From NCBI GenBank assembly GCA_903856805.1, contig CAIOCZ010000057.1, positions 1-51,614 of the forward strand: 51,614 bases of DNA, read 5' to 3'. Source of the DNA: an uncultured cyanobacterium. GTDB lineage: Bacteria > Cyanobacteriota > Cyanobacteriia > PCC-6307 > Cyanobiaceae. Below are positions 8,629 through 19,104 of the stretch, one piece after another. Position 1 is the stretch's first letter. The number at the start of each line of letters is the position of its first letter. Under the pieces are notes generated by a model. It was not told where the DNA came from, ran no database searches, and saw nothing but the letters and a program-made list of their open reading frames with translations. A program made the position numbers and the translations under genes.

Positions 8629-10209
8629 ATGGCGCCGACGGCCCTTCTGAGCGTGTCCGACAAGCAGGGCCTGGTGCCGCTGGCCGAGGGGCTGCTCCAG
8701 CACGGCTATCGCCTGCTCTCCAGTGGCGGAACGGCGGCGGCGCTCGCCGCCGCTGGCTTGCCGGTCACCCGGGTGGCAGATCACACCGGTGCTCCAGAGA
8801 TCCTTGGAGGTCGGGTGAAAACCCTCCATCCCCGCATCCACGGCGGCATCCTGGCCCGGCGCCATGATCCGTCCCACCAGGCCGATCTCGAAGCCCAGGC
8901 CATCGATCCGATTGATGTGGTGGTGGTCAATTTGTATCCCTTTCGGCAGGCCGTGGCCGACCCCGCCGTCAGCTGGGAGACCGCGGTGGAAACCATCGAC
9001 ATCGGGGGGCCGGCCATGGTGCGCGCCGCCGCCAAGAATCACGACGACGTGTCCGTGCTCACCGATCCCCGTCAGTACCCCGGCTTCCTGGCGGCCCTCG
9101 CTGCGGGCCAGGTGGATCAATCCCTGCGCCGCCAGCTGGCCCTGGAGGCCTTTCAGCACACCGCCGCCTACGACGGGGCCATCAGTGCCTGGTTGGCCGA
9201 TCGCCTCGGTGTGGAACGGCCTGAGGGGCCTGACGGGGGTGAGGAGGTGTCGCTGAGGCTGGAGTTACCCCTGCGTCAGACCCTGCGCTACGGCGAGAAC
9301 CCCCATCAGCGGGCCAGCTGGTATGGCCGCTCCGATGGGGGCTGGGGCGCCGCCCGCCAACTGCAGGGGAAGGAGCTCAGTTACAACAACCTGATCGACC
9401 TGGAGGCTGCCCTGGCCACCGTGCGGGAGTTTGGCTATGGCCCCGGCGATCGGGCCGACGCGGCCAGTCCGGCCGCCGTGGTGATCAAGCACACCAACCC
9501 CTGCGGTGTCGCCACGGGGGAGGATCCGGCGAAAGCGCTGCGGCGGGCGCTGGCGGCGGATCCGGTGTCGGCCTTCGGGGGCATCGTGGCCCTGAATGGT
9601 CCCGTGGATCGGGAGGCCGCCGAGGCGCTCACCAGCCTCTTCCTGGAATGTGTGGTGGCGCCGAGCTTCACCCCCGAGGCGCTGGAGCGGCTGTCCACCA
9701 AGGCGAACTTGCGCCTGCTGGAGCTGGATCCAGCGGCGATCAGCGCCGTTGAGGGCCGCCAGCTCCGCTCGGTGCTCGGCGGGGTGCTCGCCCAGGATGG
9801 GGATCATCAGCCCACCGCGGCGGCCGATTGGCAGGTGGCCAGTGAGCGCCCCCCGACCGCGGCGGAGATGGAGGATCTGGCCTTCGCCTGGCGCGTGGTC
9901 CGGCATGTGCGCTCCAATGCCATCGTGGTGGCGCAGGCGGGCCAGAGCCTGGGGATCGGTGCCGGGCAGACCAACCGGGTGGGCTCGGCCCAGTTGGCCC
10001 TCGCGGCCGCCGGGGACCGGTCCCGTGGGGCCGTGCTGGCCAGCGATGGTTTCTTCCCCTTCGATGACACCGTCCGCTTGGCGGCCAGCCATGGCATCAC
10101 GGCGGTGATTCATCCCGGTGGCAGCCTCCGCGATGCCGATTCCATCCAGGCGTGCAACAGCCTCGGCCTGGCGATGCTGATCACCGGTCGCCGCCATTTT
10201 CTGCATTGA
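8629..10209 (+). CDS. purH: Bifunctional AICAR transformylase / IMP cyclohydrolase
   Basis: PurH carries out the last two steps of IMP synthesis in the cytosol: formylation of AICAR using 10-formyl-tetrahydrofolate, then ring closure. The 526-residue protein starts with the cyclohydrolase (MGS-like) domain, seen in [29 protein letters not shown] and [16 protein letters not shown]. The transformylase domain follows with [53 protein letters not shown] and the C-terminal [17 protein letters not shown]. The KHTNPCG motif contains the catalytic Lys-His pair. ATG 8629 gives the usual length. The glyA product at 16689 feeds the folate pool this enzyme uses. Confidence 0.97.
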   Translation: MAPTALLSVSDKQGLVPLAEGLLQHGYRLLSSGGTAAALAAAGLPVTRVADHTGAPEILGGRVKTLHPRIHGGILARRHDPSHQADLEAQAIDPIDVVVVNLYPFRQAVADPAVSWETAVETIDIGGPAMVRAAAKNHDDVSVLTDPRQYPGFLAALAAGQVDQSLRRQLALEAFQHTAAYDGAISAWLADRLGVERPEGPDGGEEVSLRLELPLRQTLRYGENPHQRASWYGRSDGGWGAARQLQGKELSYNNLIDLEAALATVREFGYGPGDRADAASPAAVVIKHTNPCGVATGEDPAKALRRALAADPVSAFGGIVALNGPVDREAAEALTSLFLECVVAPSFTPEALERLSTKANLRLLELDPAAISAVEGRQLRSVLGGVLAQDGDHQPTAAADWQVASERPPTAAEMEDLAFAWRVVRHVRSNAIVVAQAGQSLGIGAGQTNRVGSAQLALAAAGDRSRGAVLASDGFFPFDDTVRLAASHGITAVIHPGGSLRDADSIQACNSLGLAMLITGRRHFLH

Positions 10210-10274
10210 GCCTCAGGGGAGGCCGTCGGTTCGCCAGAGTGAGCTGTAACTTCGCTGTGCTCGTGGCGTTCCCG

Positions 10275-10751
10275 ATGACCGACCTGATCCCCAGCTCCCT
10301 GGCCTACAACCTCAACTTCCTGCATCCGCTGTTGATGTGGACGTTGCTGGGCCTGTCCGGCTATGCGATGTTTCTCGGCATTAAGGCGAAGAAAACCCGC
10401 ACGGCCGATGCCGAGACCCGAAAGGATCTGATCAAGGGGCAGTACGCCAAGCGCCACTATCTCTTCGGCAGTCTGTTGCTTGCCTTGATGGTGCTCGGCA
10501 CCGTCGGCGGGATGGCGGTCACCTATTTGAACAACGGCAAGTTGTTCGTGGCCCCCCATCTTCTGGTGGGTCTTGCGATGACGTGCATGGTGGCGGTGGC
10601 CGCTGGCCTCTCACCGCTGATGCAGGCCGGCAACTTGATCGCCCGCAAGGTGCATGTGGGTTTGAACATGACCGTGGTCACCCTGTTCCTTTGGCAGGCC
10701 GTGAGCGGCGTCCAGATTCTCAACAAAATCTGGACTAGTCGCGCCGTTTGA
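10275..10751 (+). CDS. DUF4079 family membrane protein
   Basis: A 158-residue integral membrane protein of the DUF4079 family, found in cyanobacteria. There are about four hydrophobic segments: LLMWTLLGLSGYAMFLG near residue 21, LFGSLLLALMVLGTVGGMAV near 67, LLVGLAMTCMVAVAAGL near 96 and VGLNMTVVTLFLWQAVSGV near 128. Histidines lie at the edges of several helices (the first in NFLHPL, then RHYLF, APHLL and KVHVG), a layout resembling haem-binding membrane proteins; that reading is inference. It starts 65 bp after purH and converges on the DUF1997 gene with an 18-bp gap. Confidence 0.8.
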   Translation: MTDLIPSSLAYNLNFLHPLLMWTLLGLSGYAMFLGIKAKKTRTADAETRKDLIKGQYAKRHYLFGSLLLALMVLGTVGGMAVTYLNNGKLFVAPHLLVGLAMTCMVAVAAGLSPLMQAGNLIARKVHVGLNMTVVTLFLWQAVSGVQILNKIWTSRAV

Positions 10752-10769
10752 TAGGGCCCGATGGGCGGG

Positions 10770-11537
10770 TCAGAATTTGGCCCGCCGTCGCGGGGGGCAG
10801 GGAATGCCGTGGCTGGCGTGAAAGTCTTCCTGCACTTTCCAGGTCAGTTTGCGGGAGATCTGGCGAACGATCTGGCGCAACAGGTGGTTGCCGCTGTTCT
10901 GCACTAACCCTTCCGGCAACATGTTGATCATGGTCGGCAAACGGATCCACACCGCCAGGTCCAAATCCCAGCGCACCAGGGTGTGGGCCATCAGGGCATC
11001 CACGTCTTCGATGGAAACATCCTCGCTGGAAACGCCATCGGCTGGGGCCTCATCCAACCGCAGCGAGGCGTTGAATTCCACGTCGTAGAGGTCCCGCAGG
11101 GTCGGATCGCCATCGCCTACCGGCATGGTGATGATCCGGTAAATTCCTTCGCTCTGGGGCAGCAGTTCCAAGGCGATGGTGGGTTCCACCTCAAAGCCAA
11201 AGTTGCCGAAGCGCCCCAGGGTGAGCTGATACCCGTTGCGGCTGAGCCCGGTCACGGTCATCGGGGCCGCGCAACGGCGGAACCAGCCCTCATGGCGGTC
11301 GAGATAGCTGGACACCACAGCAGCCGGTGCCCGCATCTCCATCAGGTCGGAAAAGGTGCTGGCGTAGCGACGCACACGGGGATCCTCGGCATGGCGCAGC
11401 GTGGGCGGTGCGGGTACCCCCCCTTCGGTGGGCTGACTGTCAGCGGAGCGGGGGGACACCAGGATGGTCAACGGGCGGGGACTCCTCGGACGGTTGGATG
11501 CCCAGGAGTGCTCCGCAGCGCGGGCTTGAATGGGCAT
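10770..11537 (-). CDS. DUF1997 family protein
   Basis: A 255-residue soluble protein recognised as DUF1997, a family of cyanobacteria and chloroplasts with unknown function. The conserved body runs from about residue 57 (RYASTFSDLMEMRAPAAVV) to the end. It includes FRRCAAPMTV, YQLTLGRFGNFGFEVEP, the acidic stretch near SSEDVSIEDVDAL and WIRLPTMINMLPEGLVQNSG. The ending HASHGIPCPPRRR is a typical tail. The first 50 residues are low in conservation signs, so a start inside them is possible; ATG 11537 is the first in frame. The gene lies 206 bp downstream of ispH. Confidence 0.78.
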   Translation of the reverse strand: MPIQARAAEHSWASNRPRSPRPLTILVSPRSADSQPTEGGVPAPPTLRHAEDPRVRRYASTFSDLMEMRAPAAVVSSYLDRHEGWFRRCAAPMTVTGLSRNGYQLTLGRFGNFGFEVEPTIALELLPQSEGIYRIITMPVGDGDPTLRDLYDVEFNASLRLDEAPADGVSSEDVSIEDVDALMAHTLVRWDLDLAVWIRLPTMINMLPEGLVQNSGNHLLRQIVRQISRKLTWKVQEDFHASHGIPCPPRRRAKF

Positions 11538-11743
11538 CGGATCGGTGATGGACGGAAGGGCGTCAGACGGTCACGGGGTCAGACGGGAACGGCGTTAGGC
11601 AGAGGGGCAGGTTGGGGGGAGGGATAGCCGGCTGGGAACCGCGAGCCCTGCGGCGGCTGCGGCGGCCAGGATGGACCACCTCCCCTGTGAATGTAAAGCC
11701 CTGGACGCCGGCCGTTGCTGCCGTTGTGACAGCGCCAGAATGC

Positions 11744-12970
11744 TCATGGGTTGGTGAGGCTGATCAGGCGTTGGATCACGTCTTCCACCACCCGGTCCGG
11801 TGTGGAGGCCCCGGAGGTGAGGCCAACCCGGATCGGTCCCTCCGGGAGGAAAGGCTCCACCACCTCCAAGTCCCCTCCGAGCGGCTTGTGTTCGATGCGA
11901 TTGCCGGGACCGATCCGATCCGGCGTGTCGATGTGGAATGAGCGGATGCCGCGACTGACGGCAATTTCCTGCAGGTGGGTGGTGTTCGAGGAGTTGTAGC
12001 CGCCGATCACCACCATCAGATCCAGCGCTTCATCCACCAGGGCGAACATGGCGTCCTGCCGTTCCTGGGTCGCATCACAGATGGTGTTGAACGCCACAAA
12101 GTGTTCGTTCAGATCCAGAGGTCCGAATCGCTGCAACATCGTTCGCTCAAACATGCGACCGATCTCTTCGGTTTCGCTCTTGAGCATTGTCGTCTGATTA
12201 GCCACTCCAACTCTCTCCAGGTCCCGGTCGGGATCGAAGCCAGGTGAGCAGGCATTGGCGAAGCGGGCCATGAATCCATCTCGGGCGACCGCCCGTTCCT
12301 GGGCATCGGCCGCATGGGCGGCCCGAAGAATGTAATCACAAACCAGCTGGGCCTCAGTGAGATCGAGGACTACTAGATAGGTTCCAGCGAAGGAGCTTGT
12401 GGCCAGTGTTTCCTCGTGCTTTACCTTGCCGTGAATGATCGAGGTGATGTCGTTTTTCTTATGCTTTTCTACGGTGTTCCACACCTTCGAAACCCAGGGA
12501 CAGGTGGTGTCCACAATGTGGCATCCCAGCTCATTGAGGAGTTGCATTTCCTGCACAGTGGCGCCAAAAGCCGGCAGGATGACGACGTCGCCATTGGCTA
12601 CTCCTGAAAAATCCTTCACCCCCTCATCCACGGGGATGAACTGGACGTCCATCTCGCGAAGATGGGCGTTCACGGAGGGATTGTGAATGATTTCGTTGGT
12701 GATCCACAGCCGTTCACTTGGGTAATGTCGACGAGTTTCGTAGGCCATGGCTACGGCGCGCTCCACCCCCCAACAGAAGCCGAAGGCCTCCGCCAGCCTC
12801 ACGTGGAGCCGACCCTCCTGCAGTTCGAGGCCGTTCCCGCGCAGGGTGGCGATCAGATCGCTCTGATAGGCCGTCTGCAAGCTGCCCGCCACCTCCTCGC
12901 CCAAGCCGAAGCCGCGTCGGTTGTAGCGCTCTGAATGATGCAGGGAGCGCTTGAAGGCCCGTGTATCCAC
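11744..12970 (-). CDS. ispH: 4-hydroxy-3-methylbut-2-enyl diphosphate reductase
   Basis: IspH is the last enzyme of the MEP pathway. It reduces HMBPP to IPP and DMAPP with an iron-sulfur cluster, feeding carotenoid, phytol and quinone synthesis. The 408-residue length is that of the longer cyanobacterial/plant type. The three cluster cysteines are visible in [15 protein letters not shown] (near residue 66), [13 protein letters not shown] (near 154) and [13 protein letters not shown] (near 291). [11 protein letters not shown] and [14 protein letters not shown] are further family blocks. The gene begins 25 bp after the sfsA stop and is probably in one transcript with it. Confidence 0.97.
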   Translation of the reverse strand: MDTRAFKRSLHHSERYNRRGFGLGEEVAGSLQTAYQSDLIATLRGNGLELQEGRLHVRLAEAFGFCWGVERAVAMAYETRRHYPSERLWITNEIIHNPSVNAHLREMDVQFIPVDEGVKDFSGVANGDVVILPAFGATVQEMQLLNELGCHIVDTTCPWVSKVWNTVEKHKKNDITSIIHGKVKHEETLATSSFAGTYLVVLDLTEAQLVCDYILRAAHAADAQERAVARDGFMARFANACSPGFDPDRDLERVGVANQTTMLKSETEEIGRMFERTMLQRFGPLDLNEHFVAFNTICDATQERQDAMFALVDEALDLMVVIGGYNSSNTTHLQEIAVSRGIRSFHIDTPDRIGPGNRIEHKPLGGDLEVVEPFLPEGPIRVGLTSGASTPDRVVEDVIQRLISLTNP

Positions 12971-12995
12971 GCCATCAGCTCGGAGTGGCCCGACT

Positions 12996-13778
12996 CTATG
13001 GGCCTTCGGTAACGGGTTGGCGATCCAACACTTGGGTCAGGCCCAACCAGCACACCGCCTCCAGGCTGAACGCGAAGCGGCAGGGCAGCACCTCCACCCC
13101 GGCCGCCAGCGCCTGGCGGAACAGCACGCCATAGCGGGGGTCGGCGCTGTCCCCCGGCGCGAAGCGGTCGACGTCCGGCCGGCTCAGGCAGGGGACCAGC
13201 ACGGCACGGGCCTCGGGCACCAAGGCGCTCAGCTCCACCAGATGCTTTTGGCCCCGCTCGGTGACCGTGTCCGGAAACAGGGCCAGTCGGCCATCGGTCC
13301 AGGTGGTGTTCTTCACTTCCAAATAGATCGGCCGCGGGTCGGGGGCCTCGGCGGCGGGTGTCAACAGCAGATCGATGCGGCTGCGGCGCCCCTCGCCATA
13401 GGGAACCTCAGCGCGGATCGTCCCGATTGGTCCGAGCCAGGGCTCCAGGCAGCCGGCCTCAATCGTGGCCCGCACCAGCCGGTTGGGCAGGGCCGTGTTG
13501 ATGCCCACCCACACGGGCTGGCCCTCGGCGCCTGGAACTTCTGCCTGCTCCCAGGTCCAGGCCAGCTTGCGGCTGGGGGATGGGGCATGGCGCAGGCGCA
13601 CCCGCCCCCCGGGGTGGAGGACGCCGGTCATGGGTCCCGTGTTGGCGCAATGGGCGGTGACCTCCTCGCCGCTGTCGAGGCGCACGTCGGCCAGGAAGCG
13701 CTTGTAACGCTTCAACAACACCCCTTCCACCAGCGGACCCGTCGCCAGCACGGTCACGGGTGGGCTGGCTGTGGCCAT
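12996..13778 (-). CDS. sfsA: DNA/RNA nuclease SfsA
   Basis: SfsA family protein of 260 residues, once named as a sugar fermentation stimulation protein and now regarded as a nuclease-like protein. Family blocks are [16 protein letters not shown] near the start, [35 protein letters not shown] and the nuclease-core-like stretch [10 protein letters not shown]. The D..EVK pattern matches a PD-(D/E)XK-type core. ATG 13778 is used because family similarity begins right after it; the longer frame from 13871 would run past the murJ start on the other strand. It sits directly upstream of ispH on the same strand. Confidence 0.92.
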   Translation of the reverse strand: MATASPPVTVLATGPLVEGVLLKRYKRFLADVRLDSGEEVTAHCANTGPMTGVLHPGGRVRLRHAPSPSRKLAWTWEQAEVPGAEGQPVWVGINTALPNRLVRATIEAGCLEPWLGPIGTIRAEVPYGEGRRSRIDLLLTPAAEAPDPRPIYLEVKNTTWTDGRLALFPDTVTERGQKHLVELSALVPEARAVLVPCLSRPDVDRFAPGDSADPRYGVLFRQALAAGVEVLPCRFAFSLEAVCWLGLTQVLDRQPVTEGP

Positions 13779-13858
13779 GGGCCTGGACATGGGCTGGGTC
13801 CTTGCGGTGGCGGCGGCCATACTGCCGTGCGTTCTGCAGGGCTTCTGCCCAGCCCCGG

Positions 13859-15472
13859 ATGGCGTCTTCACTGCGACGAATCGCCCTGATCGTGGCGGTG
13901 GCCACGGCCCTCAGCAAGGTGGCCGGCCTGGTTCGTCAGCAGGTGATTGCCGCCGCCTTCGGGGTGGGTGCCGTCTACGACGCCTACAACTATGCCTACG
14001 TCCTGCCGGGCTTTCTGCTGATCCTGCTGGGCGGCATCAACGGTCCGTTCCACAGCGCCATGGTCAGTGCCCTGGCGCGCCGGCCCAAGCAGGAGGGCGC
14101 CCACGTCCTGGCGGCGATCAACACCGTGGTGGGAGCCCTGCTGCTGGTGGTCACCCTGGTGTTGGTGTTGGCCGCTGATCCCTTGATCACCCTGGTGGGC
14201 CCCCAGCTCGATGCCACCCGCCACCAGCTGGCGGTGGAGCAGATGCGCTGGATGGCCCCGATGGCCCTGTTCGCCGGCCTGATCGGCCTTGGCTTCGGGG
14301 CCCTCAACGCCGCCGATGAGTTCTGGTTGCCGGCGGTCAGTCCCTTGCTCTCCAGTGTGGCTGTGATCGGCGGGGTGGGCCTGCTCTGGTGGCACCTGGG
14401 TGCGGCGATCGCCCTGCCGGAGCAGGTGCGGCTGGGGGGCGCCGTGCTGGCCGGCACCACGACCCTCGGTGCCGTGTTGCAGTGGTTGATCCAGCTGCCG
14501 GCCCTGGCCCGCCAGGGGTTGCTCAAGACGCGATTGGTCTGGGATTGGCAGGATCCAGGCGTGCGGGAGGTTCTCAAGGTGATGGGCCCCGCCACCCTCT
14601 CGTCGGGGATGCTCCAGATCAATGTGTTCGTCGATCTGTTTTTCGCCTCCGGCATCGTCGGGGCCGCGGCCGGCCTCGGTTACGCCAACCTCCTGGTGCA
14701 GACCCCCCTGGGGCTGCTGTCGAATGCCCTGCTGGTGCCGCTGTTGCCGGTGTACGCCCGACTCACCGCCCCGGAGGACCGTCACGAACTGGTGGCCCGC
14801 ATCCGCCAGGGTCTGATGCTGGCCAACGCCAGCATGTTGCCCCTCGGGGCCGTGATGATTGCCCTGGCCGGGCCGATCGTGGCGGTGGTGTACGAGCGGG
14901 GTGCTTTTGATGCCGGTGCTGCCCGATTGGTGGCTGGCCTGTTGATGGCCTATGGCCTTGGCATGCCTGCTTATCTGGCCCGCGACGTGCTGGTGCGGGT
15001 GTTCTACGCCCTCGGTGACGGCAACACCCCGTTCCGTTGGTCGGTGGGTGGCATTGGCCTCAACGCCGTCTTCGACTGGCTGCTGGTGGGGGCGCCCACC
15101 CCCTGGGGGTTGCAGCTTCCAGCGCTCAATTTCGGCGCACCCGGGCTGGTGTTGGCCACCGTGGCGGTCAATGTCATCACCTGCCTGGGTCTGTTGGTGG
15201 CCCTCAGCGTTCGCCTGGGGGGGTTGCCGCTGCGCGGTTGGGCTCGCGACACGCTGCTGTTGCTGGCGGCGGCCAGCCTGGGTGGCGTGGCGGCCCTGGT
15301 CCTGGCCCGGGGTGTCTCCTGGCCGGCGGGCTTGATCGGCCGGTTGCTGGAGACGGGGCTCGGCTGCGGCCTGGCCTTCGCCCTCTACGGTTTGGTGGCC
15401 AGCGCCCTGGGGGTTCCGGAAGCCCGGCAGATGCTGCACCAGTTGCGGCGCAGGCTGCCCGGGGCGGGCTGA
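13859..15472 (+). CDS. murJ: Lipid II flippase MurJ
   Basis: MurJ moves lipid II across the inner membrane for peptidoglycan assembly. The 537-residue protein is hydrophobic throughout, consistent with the 14 membrane helices of the MATE/MOP-like family. The start SSLRRIALIVAVATALSKVAGLVR contains the charged N-terminal segment typical of MurJ, followed by AFGVGAVYDAYNYAYVLPG. Other blocks are VYERGAFDA and GMPAYLARDVLVRVFYALGD. ATG 13859 removes an N-terminal extension that would overlap sfsA. It diverges from sfsA with an 80-bp gap. Confidence 0.95.
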   Translation: MASSLRRIALIVAVATALSKVAGLVRQQVIAAAFGVGAVYDAYNYAYVLPGFLLILLGGINGPFHSAMVSALARRPKQEGAHVLAAINTVVGALLLVVTLVLVLAADPLITLVGPQLDATRHQLAVEQMRWMAPMALFAGLIGLGFGALNAADEFWLPAVSPLLSSVAVIGGVGLLWWHLGAAIALPEQVRLGGAVLAGTTTLGAVLQWLIQLPALARQGLLKTRLVWDWQDPGVREVLKVMGPATLSSGMLQINVFVDLFFASGIVGAAAGLGYANLLVQTPLGLLSNALLVPLLPVYARLTAPEDRHELVARIRQGLMLANASMLPLGAVMIALAGPIVAVVYERGAFDAGAARLVAGLLMAYGLGMPAYLARDVLVRVFYALGDGNTPFRWSVGGIGLNAVFDWLLVGAPTPWGLQLPALNFGAPGLVLATVAVNVITCLGLLVALSVRLGGLPLRGWARDTLLLLAAASLGGVAALVLARGVSWPAGLIGRLLETGLGCGLAFALYGLVASALGVPEARQMLHQLRRRLPGAG

Positions 15473-15478
15473 GCTGGA

Positions 15479-15742
15479 TCAGGCGGGTGGCAGGCGCACC
15501 CGGCGTTCTTCGCGGACCTGCAAGGGAACCTCCAGGGTGCACCGGCCGAGCATCTGGGGGCCGTCCACCGAGACGATGCGGGCTTCGATCCCGAATTCGC
15601 GAAAGGCCGATTCGAGTTCTTGAATCAAGGCCTTTTCCACCTGGGCTTCAGCGTCCACCACTTTCCCAATCAGCCGACCCCCCAACCGTCCCAAGCGTTG
15701 GCGCACCACGTCGCGGGCATTGGTGACCTCGATGATCAGCAC
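15479..15742 (-). CDS. Conserved cyanobacterial protein of unknown function
   Basis: An 87-residue protein starting LIIEVTNARDVVRQRLGRLG and containing VVDAEAQVEKALIQELESAF and GIEARIVSVDGPQM. It is soluble and mixed alpha/beta. The pattern looks conserved in unicellular cyanobacteria, but I cannot assign a domain. It converges on murJ with only 6 bp between the stops. Upstream, 80 bp separate it from the DUF3181 gene on the same strand. Confidence 0.7.
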   Translation of the reverse strand: MLIIEVTNARDVVRQRLGRLGGRLIGKVVDAEAQVEKALIQELESAFREFGIEARIVSVDGPQMLGRCTLEVPLQVREERRVRLPPA

Positions 15743-15822
15743 GGTCGGCCGGCGACGGTGGCCACCTTATCGGTGGACCTCTGCGGCGCACCGTGGATGA
15801 GCAACGCTGCGCCCAATGTTCA

Positions 15823-16110
15823 TCAGCCAAAGGGCTGGAGAAGTTCCTCCAGATCCCTGAGCTGGCCAGCGGGCAGCAAGCGGGCCAGGGGTAGGCGGAC
15901 GGAGCCCCCTCCGATCGGAACCTGCACCGCCTCCAGGGCCTGACGGGCACAGACCTCCGCCCCCTGGTCGAGGCGACCCGCGCATTCCACCGCCAGGGCC
16001 TGGGCCAGGCCGGCATCACCCAGGTAGAGATGCCAATTGGCCACCTGCACATACAGCCGGTCGGCGATGGCGCGGCTGAGTTCGTCGATCTCCTGGGCGC
16101 TGAGGGTCAT
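15823..16110 (-). CDS. DUF3181 family protein
   Basis: A 95-residue cyanobacterial protein of the DUF3181 family, function unknown. The signature YVQVANWHLYLGDAGLAQAL near residue 20 is clear, followed by CARQALEAVQVPIGGGSVRLPL. Its ATG overlaps the stop of the upstream 2TM gene by 4 bp, so the two are translationally coupled. Confidence 0.82.
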   Translation of the reverse strand: MTLSAQEIDELSRAIADRLYVQVANWHLYLGDAGLAQALAVECAGRLDQGAEVCARQALEAVQVPIGGGSVRLPLARLLPAGQLRDLEELLQPFG

Positions 16111-16355
16111 GGTTTGGGGGCTTCAGGCTGCGGCCGACTAAGCACCACCACGCTGCCATGGATGAGGAGTAGGGCCCCCCAGGCCAGGCTCAGCCAGGCC
16201 AGGTGGCTCCATGGGTGGCGGAGCCCCTGCACCACCCAGAGGCCGCTGTTGACGGCGGCGAAGAGGGCGGCATGGAGGGTCAGGTTCACGATCCGCTCGT
16301 AGTGGCGGAAGATCGGGTCCTCGGGGTTGGCGGGGCCGTACCAGCGGATCGGCAT
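16107..16355 (-). CDS. Small 2TM-domain membrane protein
   Basis: An 82-residue protein with two membrane segments: LTLHAALFAAVNSGLWVVQG near residue 26 and HLAWLSLAWGALLLIHGSVVVL near residue 51. This fits the 2TM-domain family. The N-terminus RWYGPANPEDPIFRHYER is hydrophilic and probably cytoplasmic. It is coupled to the DUF3181 gene by a 4-bp overlap, which suggests a shared role. No function is known to me. Confidence 0.75.
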   Translation of the reverse strand: MPIRWYGPANPEDPIFRHYERIVNLTLHAALFAAVNSGLWVVQGLRHPWSHLAWLSLAWGALLLIHGSVVVLSRPQPEAPKP

Positions 16356-16503
16356 CGGGGAGACCGGCGAAAAGGGCAGGGTCTGGCCGGACCCTATCGA
16401 GGCGCGGTGACGGCCCGGGCCCCGACCAGGTTGACGAAGGGGCCCCCCATGCGGTGAGAATGCTGGGGTCGCTTGACCACCATGTCCAGCGTCAGCCCCA
16501 CAG

Positions 16504-16577
16504 GCGCTTGTAGCTCAGCGGATTAGAGCATCTGACTACGGATCAGAGGGTCGGGAGTTCGAATCTCTCCAGGCGCG
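16504..16577 (+). tRNA. tRNA-Arg (anticodon ACG)
   Basis: A 74-nt cloverleaf folds cleanly. The acceptor GCGCTTG pairs with CAGGCGC (one G-T pair), with discriminator G. The D arm is GCTC...GAGC, the anticodon stem TCTGA/TCAGA carries loop CTACGGA (ACG), and the T arm is GGGAG-TTCGAAT-CTCTC. No CCA is encoded. It reads CGN arginine codons after A34-to-I editing. A strong terminator follows 10 nt later. Confidence 0.98.
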
Positions 16578-16587
16578 TTTTTTTCTC

Positions 16588-16615
16588 AGCCGTCCTTCCC
16601 GGGCGGCTTTTTTTT
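16588..16615 (+). terminator. Rho-independent terminator after tRNA-Arg
   Basis: AGCCGTCC pairs with GGGCGGCT over 8 bp (one G-T) around a 5-nt loop and is followed by seven T. It ends the tRNA transcript and lies 73 bp before the glyA start. Confidence 0.92.
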
Positions 16616-16688
16616 GGCGATGCCTGGGGGGCTTCGGTTTGCCCTGGTCCATTGCCTACGATCAATTCAGCAATCGGCTTCATGCGCG

Positions 16689-17963
16689 GTGGACCTGATC
16701 AATGCCTCCCTGGCCCTGGGCGATCCCGCCATCGCCGCCTTGATCGCGCGTGAGCAGGAGCGACAGGAGAGCCACCTCGAGCTGATCGCCAGTGAAAACT
16801 TCGCCTCCCGGGCGGTCATGGAGGCCCAGGGCTCCGTCCTCACCAACAAGTACGCCGAGGGGTTGCCTGGAAAGCGGTACTACGGGGGCTGTGAGCATGT
16901 GGATGCCATCGAGGCCCTGGCGATCGAGCGCGCTCGGGAGCTGTTCGGCGCGGCCTGGGCCAATGTGCAGCCCCACAGTGGCGCCCAGGCCAATTTCGCC
17001 GTGTTCCTGGCCCTGTTGACGCCCGGCGACACGATCCTCGGCATGGACCTCTCCCACGGCGGTCACCTCACCCACGGGTCGCCGGTGAACGTCAGCGGGA
17101 AATGGTTCAAGGCCGTCCACTACGGCGTTGATCCCGACACCCAGCAGCTGAATTTCGACAGCATTCGCCAGTTGGCTCTTGAGCACAGGCCCCGGCTGAT
17201 CGTGTGTGGTTATTCCGCCTATTCCCGCACGATCGATTTCGCGGCCTTTCGGGCCATCGCCGATGAGGTGGGTGCCTATCTGCTGGCTGACATGGCCCAC
17301 ATTGCCGGTCTGGTGGCGGCTGGGGTCCACCCCTCGCCGCTCCCCCACTGCCATGTGGTGACCACCACCACCCACAAGACCCTGCGGGGCCCCCGCGGTG
17401 GCCTGATCCTCTGCAATGACGCGGAGTTCGCCAAACAATTCGACAAGGCCGTGTTCCCGGGCACCCAGGGGGGGCCCCTCGAGCATGTGATTGCCGCCAA
17501 GGCGGTGGCGTTCGGTGAGGCCCTCCAGCCGGCGTTCCGCACCTACTCCGCCCAGGTGATCGCCAATGCCCAGGCCTTGGCGGCCCGACTCCAGGAGCGT
17601 GGCATCGCCGTGGTGAGCGGTGGCACGGACAACCATCTCGTGTTGCTCGACCTGCGCTCGATCGGCATGACCGGCAAGGTGGCGGATGCCCTGGTGAGTG
17701 GGGTGCACATCACCGCCAACAAGAACACCGTTCCCTTTGATCCCGAATCGCCATTCGTCACCAGTGGCCTGCGTCTCGGCACGGCCGCCTGCACCACCCG
17801 GGGCTTCGACACCGAGGCCTTCGTTGAGGTGGCCAATGTGATCGCCGATCGCCTGCTCAGCCCCGAGGATTCGGAGTTGGAACAGCGTTGCCGTCAGCGG
17901 GTGGCCGCGCTCTGTCAACGCTTTCCGCTCTATGGCCGTGAACGTGAGCTTCAACACGCCTGA
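16689..17963 (+). CDS. glyA: Serine hydroxymethyltransferase
   Basis: GlyA converts serine and tetrahydrofolate to glycine and 5,10-methylene-tetrahydrofolate, with PLP, in the cytosol. The 424-residue protein shows [49 protein letters not shown] and [14 protein letters not shown]. The PLP-binding lysine is in [14 protein letters not shown] near residue 230. GTG 16689 is the start because it gives the family length and the N-terminus [12 protein letters not shown]. In cyanobacteria it serves photorespiratory serine-glycine exchange and one-carbon supply for purH and thyX, both in this window. Confidence 0.97.
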   Translation: MDLINASLALGDPAIAALIAREQERQESHLELIASENFASRAVMEAQGSVLTNKYAEGLPGKRYYGGCEHVDAIEALAIERARELFGAAWANVQPHSGAQANFAVFLALLTPGDTILGMDLSHGGHLTHGSPVNVSGKWFKAVHYGVDPDTQQLNFDSIRQLALEHRPRLIVCGYSAYSRTIDFAAFRAIADEVGAYLLADMAHIAGLVAAGVHPSPLPHCHVVTTTTHKTLRGPRGGLILCNDAEFAKQFDKAVFPGTQGGPLEHVIAAKAVAFGEALQPAFRTYSAQVIANAQALAARLQERGIAVVSGGTDNHLVLLDLRSIGMTGKVADALVSGVHITANKNTVPFDPESPFVTSGLRLGTAACTTRGFDTEAFVEVANVIADRLLSPEDSELEQRCRQRVAALCQRFPLYGRERELQHA

Positions 17964-18021
17964 GCCGTGCTTTCGCCCGTAAGGTGGCTCAACCAGGCCT
18001 GCCGCGTCCCGGTCCGCTGAT

Positions 18022-19104
18022 GTGACCCTTGCCACCAGCCCCAATGCGGCGGCCCTGCTCACGTTGTTTTCGGCGGCCCTCCTGACGGCCCTGGTTGTGC
18101 CGGTGGTTCGGCGACTTGGTTTGCGGTGGAACCTCGTCGATCGCCCCGACCCACGAAAACAGCACACCACCCCCATGGTGCGGTTGGGGGGGATTGGGAT
18201 CGTGGCGGGCTTCAGCCTGGCCCTTGCCCTCACCTGGTTCTTCGGAGGGTTTGCCCGGCTCGACGCCGATAAGGACCAGTTGATCTGGACCACCCTGGCG
18301 GGTGCTCTCTGTTATTTCGTGATCGGCTTGGCGGACGATCTGTTCGCCCTGCCACCGCTGCCCCGTCTAGGGGGCCAGGTGGCTGTGGCCATGGCTGTGT
18401 GGAATCAGGGGGTTCGGATCGGCAGCATTGAACTGCCGTTTGGGTTGGTGGGTGCCGAGCCCATGCTCAGGCTCCCTGAGATCCTCAGTCTTCTGGCCAC
18501 GGTGATCTGGCTCGTGGGCATCACGAATGCCATCAATTGGCTCGATGGCCTGGATGGCCTCGCCGCCGGTGTCAGTGGCATCGCCGCCGTGGGTCTGCTG
18601 TCGGTGAGCTTCAGCCTCGATCAACCCGCCGCCGGTCTGCTGGCCGCGGCCCTGGCCGGCTCTTGCCTTGGCTTCCTGCGCCATAACTTCAATCCGGCCC
18701 GCATTTTCATGGGGGACGGCGGCTCCTATTTTCTGGGTTTTGCCCTGGCCTCCATCAGCATCGTCGGCCCAGCCAAGGGGCTGACCAGCGTCAGCCTGCT
18801 GTTGCCGCTGATGATCCTGTCCTTGCCGTTGGCTGACATGTCGGCGGTGATCATGGGCCGTCTCAGTGAGGGCCGATCGCCGTTCTATCCCGATCGCCGC
18901 CACCTGCACCATCGCCTGCTGCGGGCCGGCTTCAGCCACCGCCGCACGGTGGTGTTGATCTACGCCTTCACCCAGTGGCTGGCCGCCCTGGCCCTGGTGT
19001 TGGCCGATGCCGAAAATCGCTTCCTGTGGTTGGCCTTGGCTACCGCGGTGCTGATTGCGGTGGTGGTGGCCTGCCGGCGCAGCATGCAGCAGGAGGTCCG
19101 ATGA
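18022..19104 (+). CDS. MraY/WecA-like undecaprenyl-phosphate sugar-1-phosphate transferase
   Basis: A 360-residue membrane enzyme of the polyprenyl-phosphate HexNAc-1-phosphate transferase family, which starts lipid-linked glycan synthesis. Visible motifs are [17 protein letters not shown] in the first cytoplasmic loop, [13 protein letters not shown] with the DD pair, [26 protein letters not shown] and the C-terminal HLHHRLL found in WecA-type members. About ten hydrophobic segments are present. The HLHHRLL motif favours WecA/Rgy-like activity over true MraY. GTG 18022 is the start; its stop overlaps the cinA ATG by 4 bp. Confidence 0.9.
   Translation: MTLATSPNAAALLTLFSAALLTALVVPVVRRLGLRWNLVDRPDPRKQHTTPMVRLGGIGIVAGFSLALALTWFFGGFARLDADKDQLIWTTLAGALCYFVIGLADDLFALPPLPRLGGQVAVAMAVWNQGVRIGSIELPFGLVGAEPMLRLPEILSLLATVIWLVGITNAINWLDGLDGLAAGVSGIAAVGLLSVSFSLDQPAAGLLAAALAGSCLGFLRHNFNPARIFMGDGGSYFLGFALASISIVGPAKGLTSVSLLLPLMILSLPLADMSAVIMGRLSEGRSPFYPDRRHLHHRLLRAGFSHRRTVVLIYAFTQWLAALALVLADAENRFLWLALATAVLIAVVVACRRSMQQEVR

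Noticed and set aside
10763-10785. Inverted repeat GGCGGG/CCCGCC as a terminator
   Set aside because: It lies inside the end of the DUF1997 gene and has an 11-nt loop and no T-run.
13868-15439. 523-residue minus-strand frame
   Set aside because: It is antisense to murJ, with Gln/His-rich low-complexity content.
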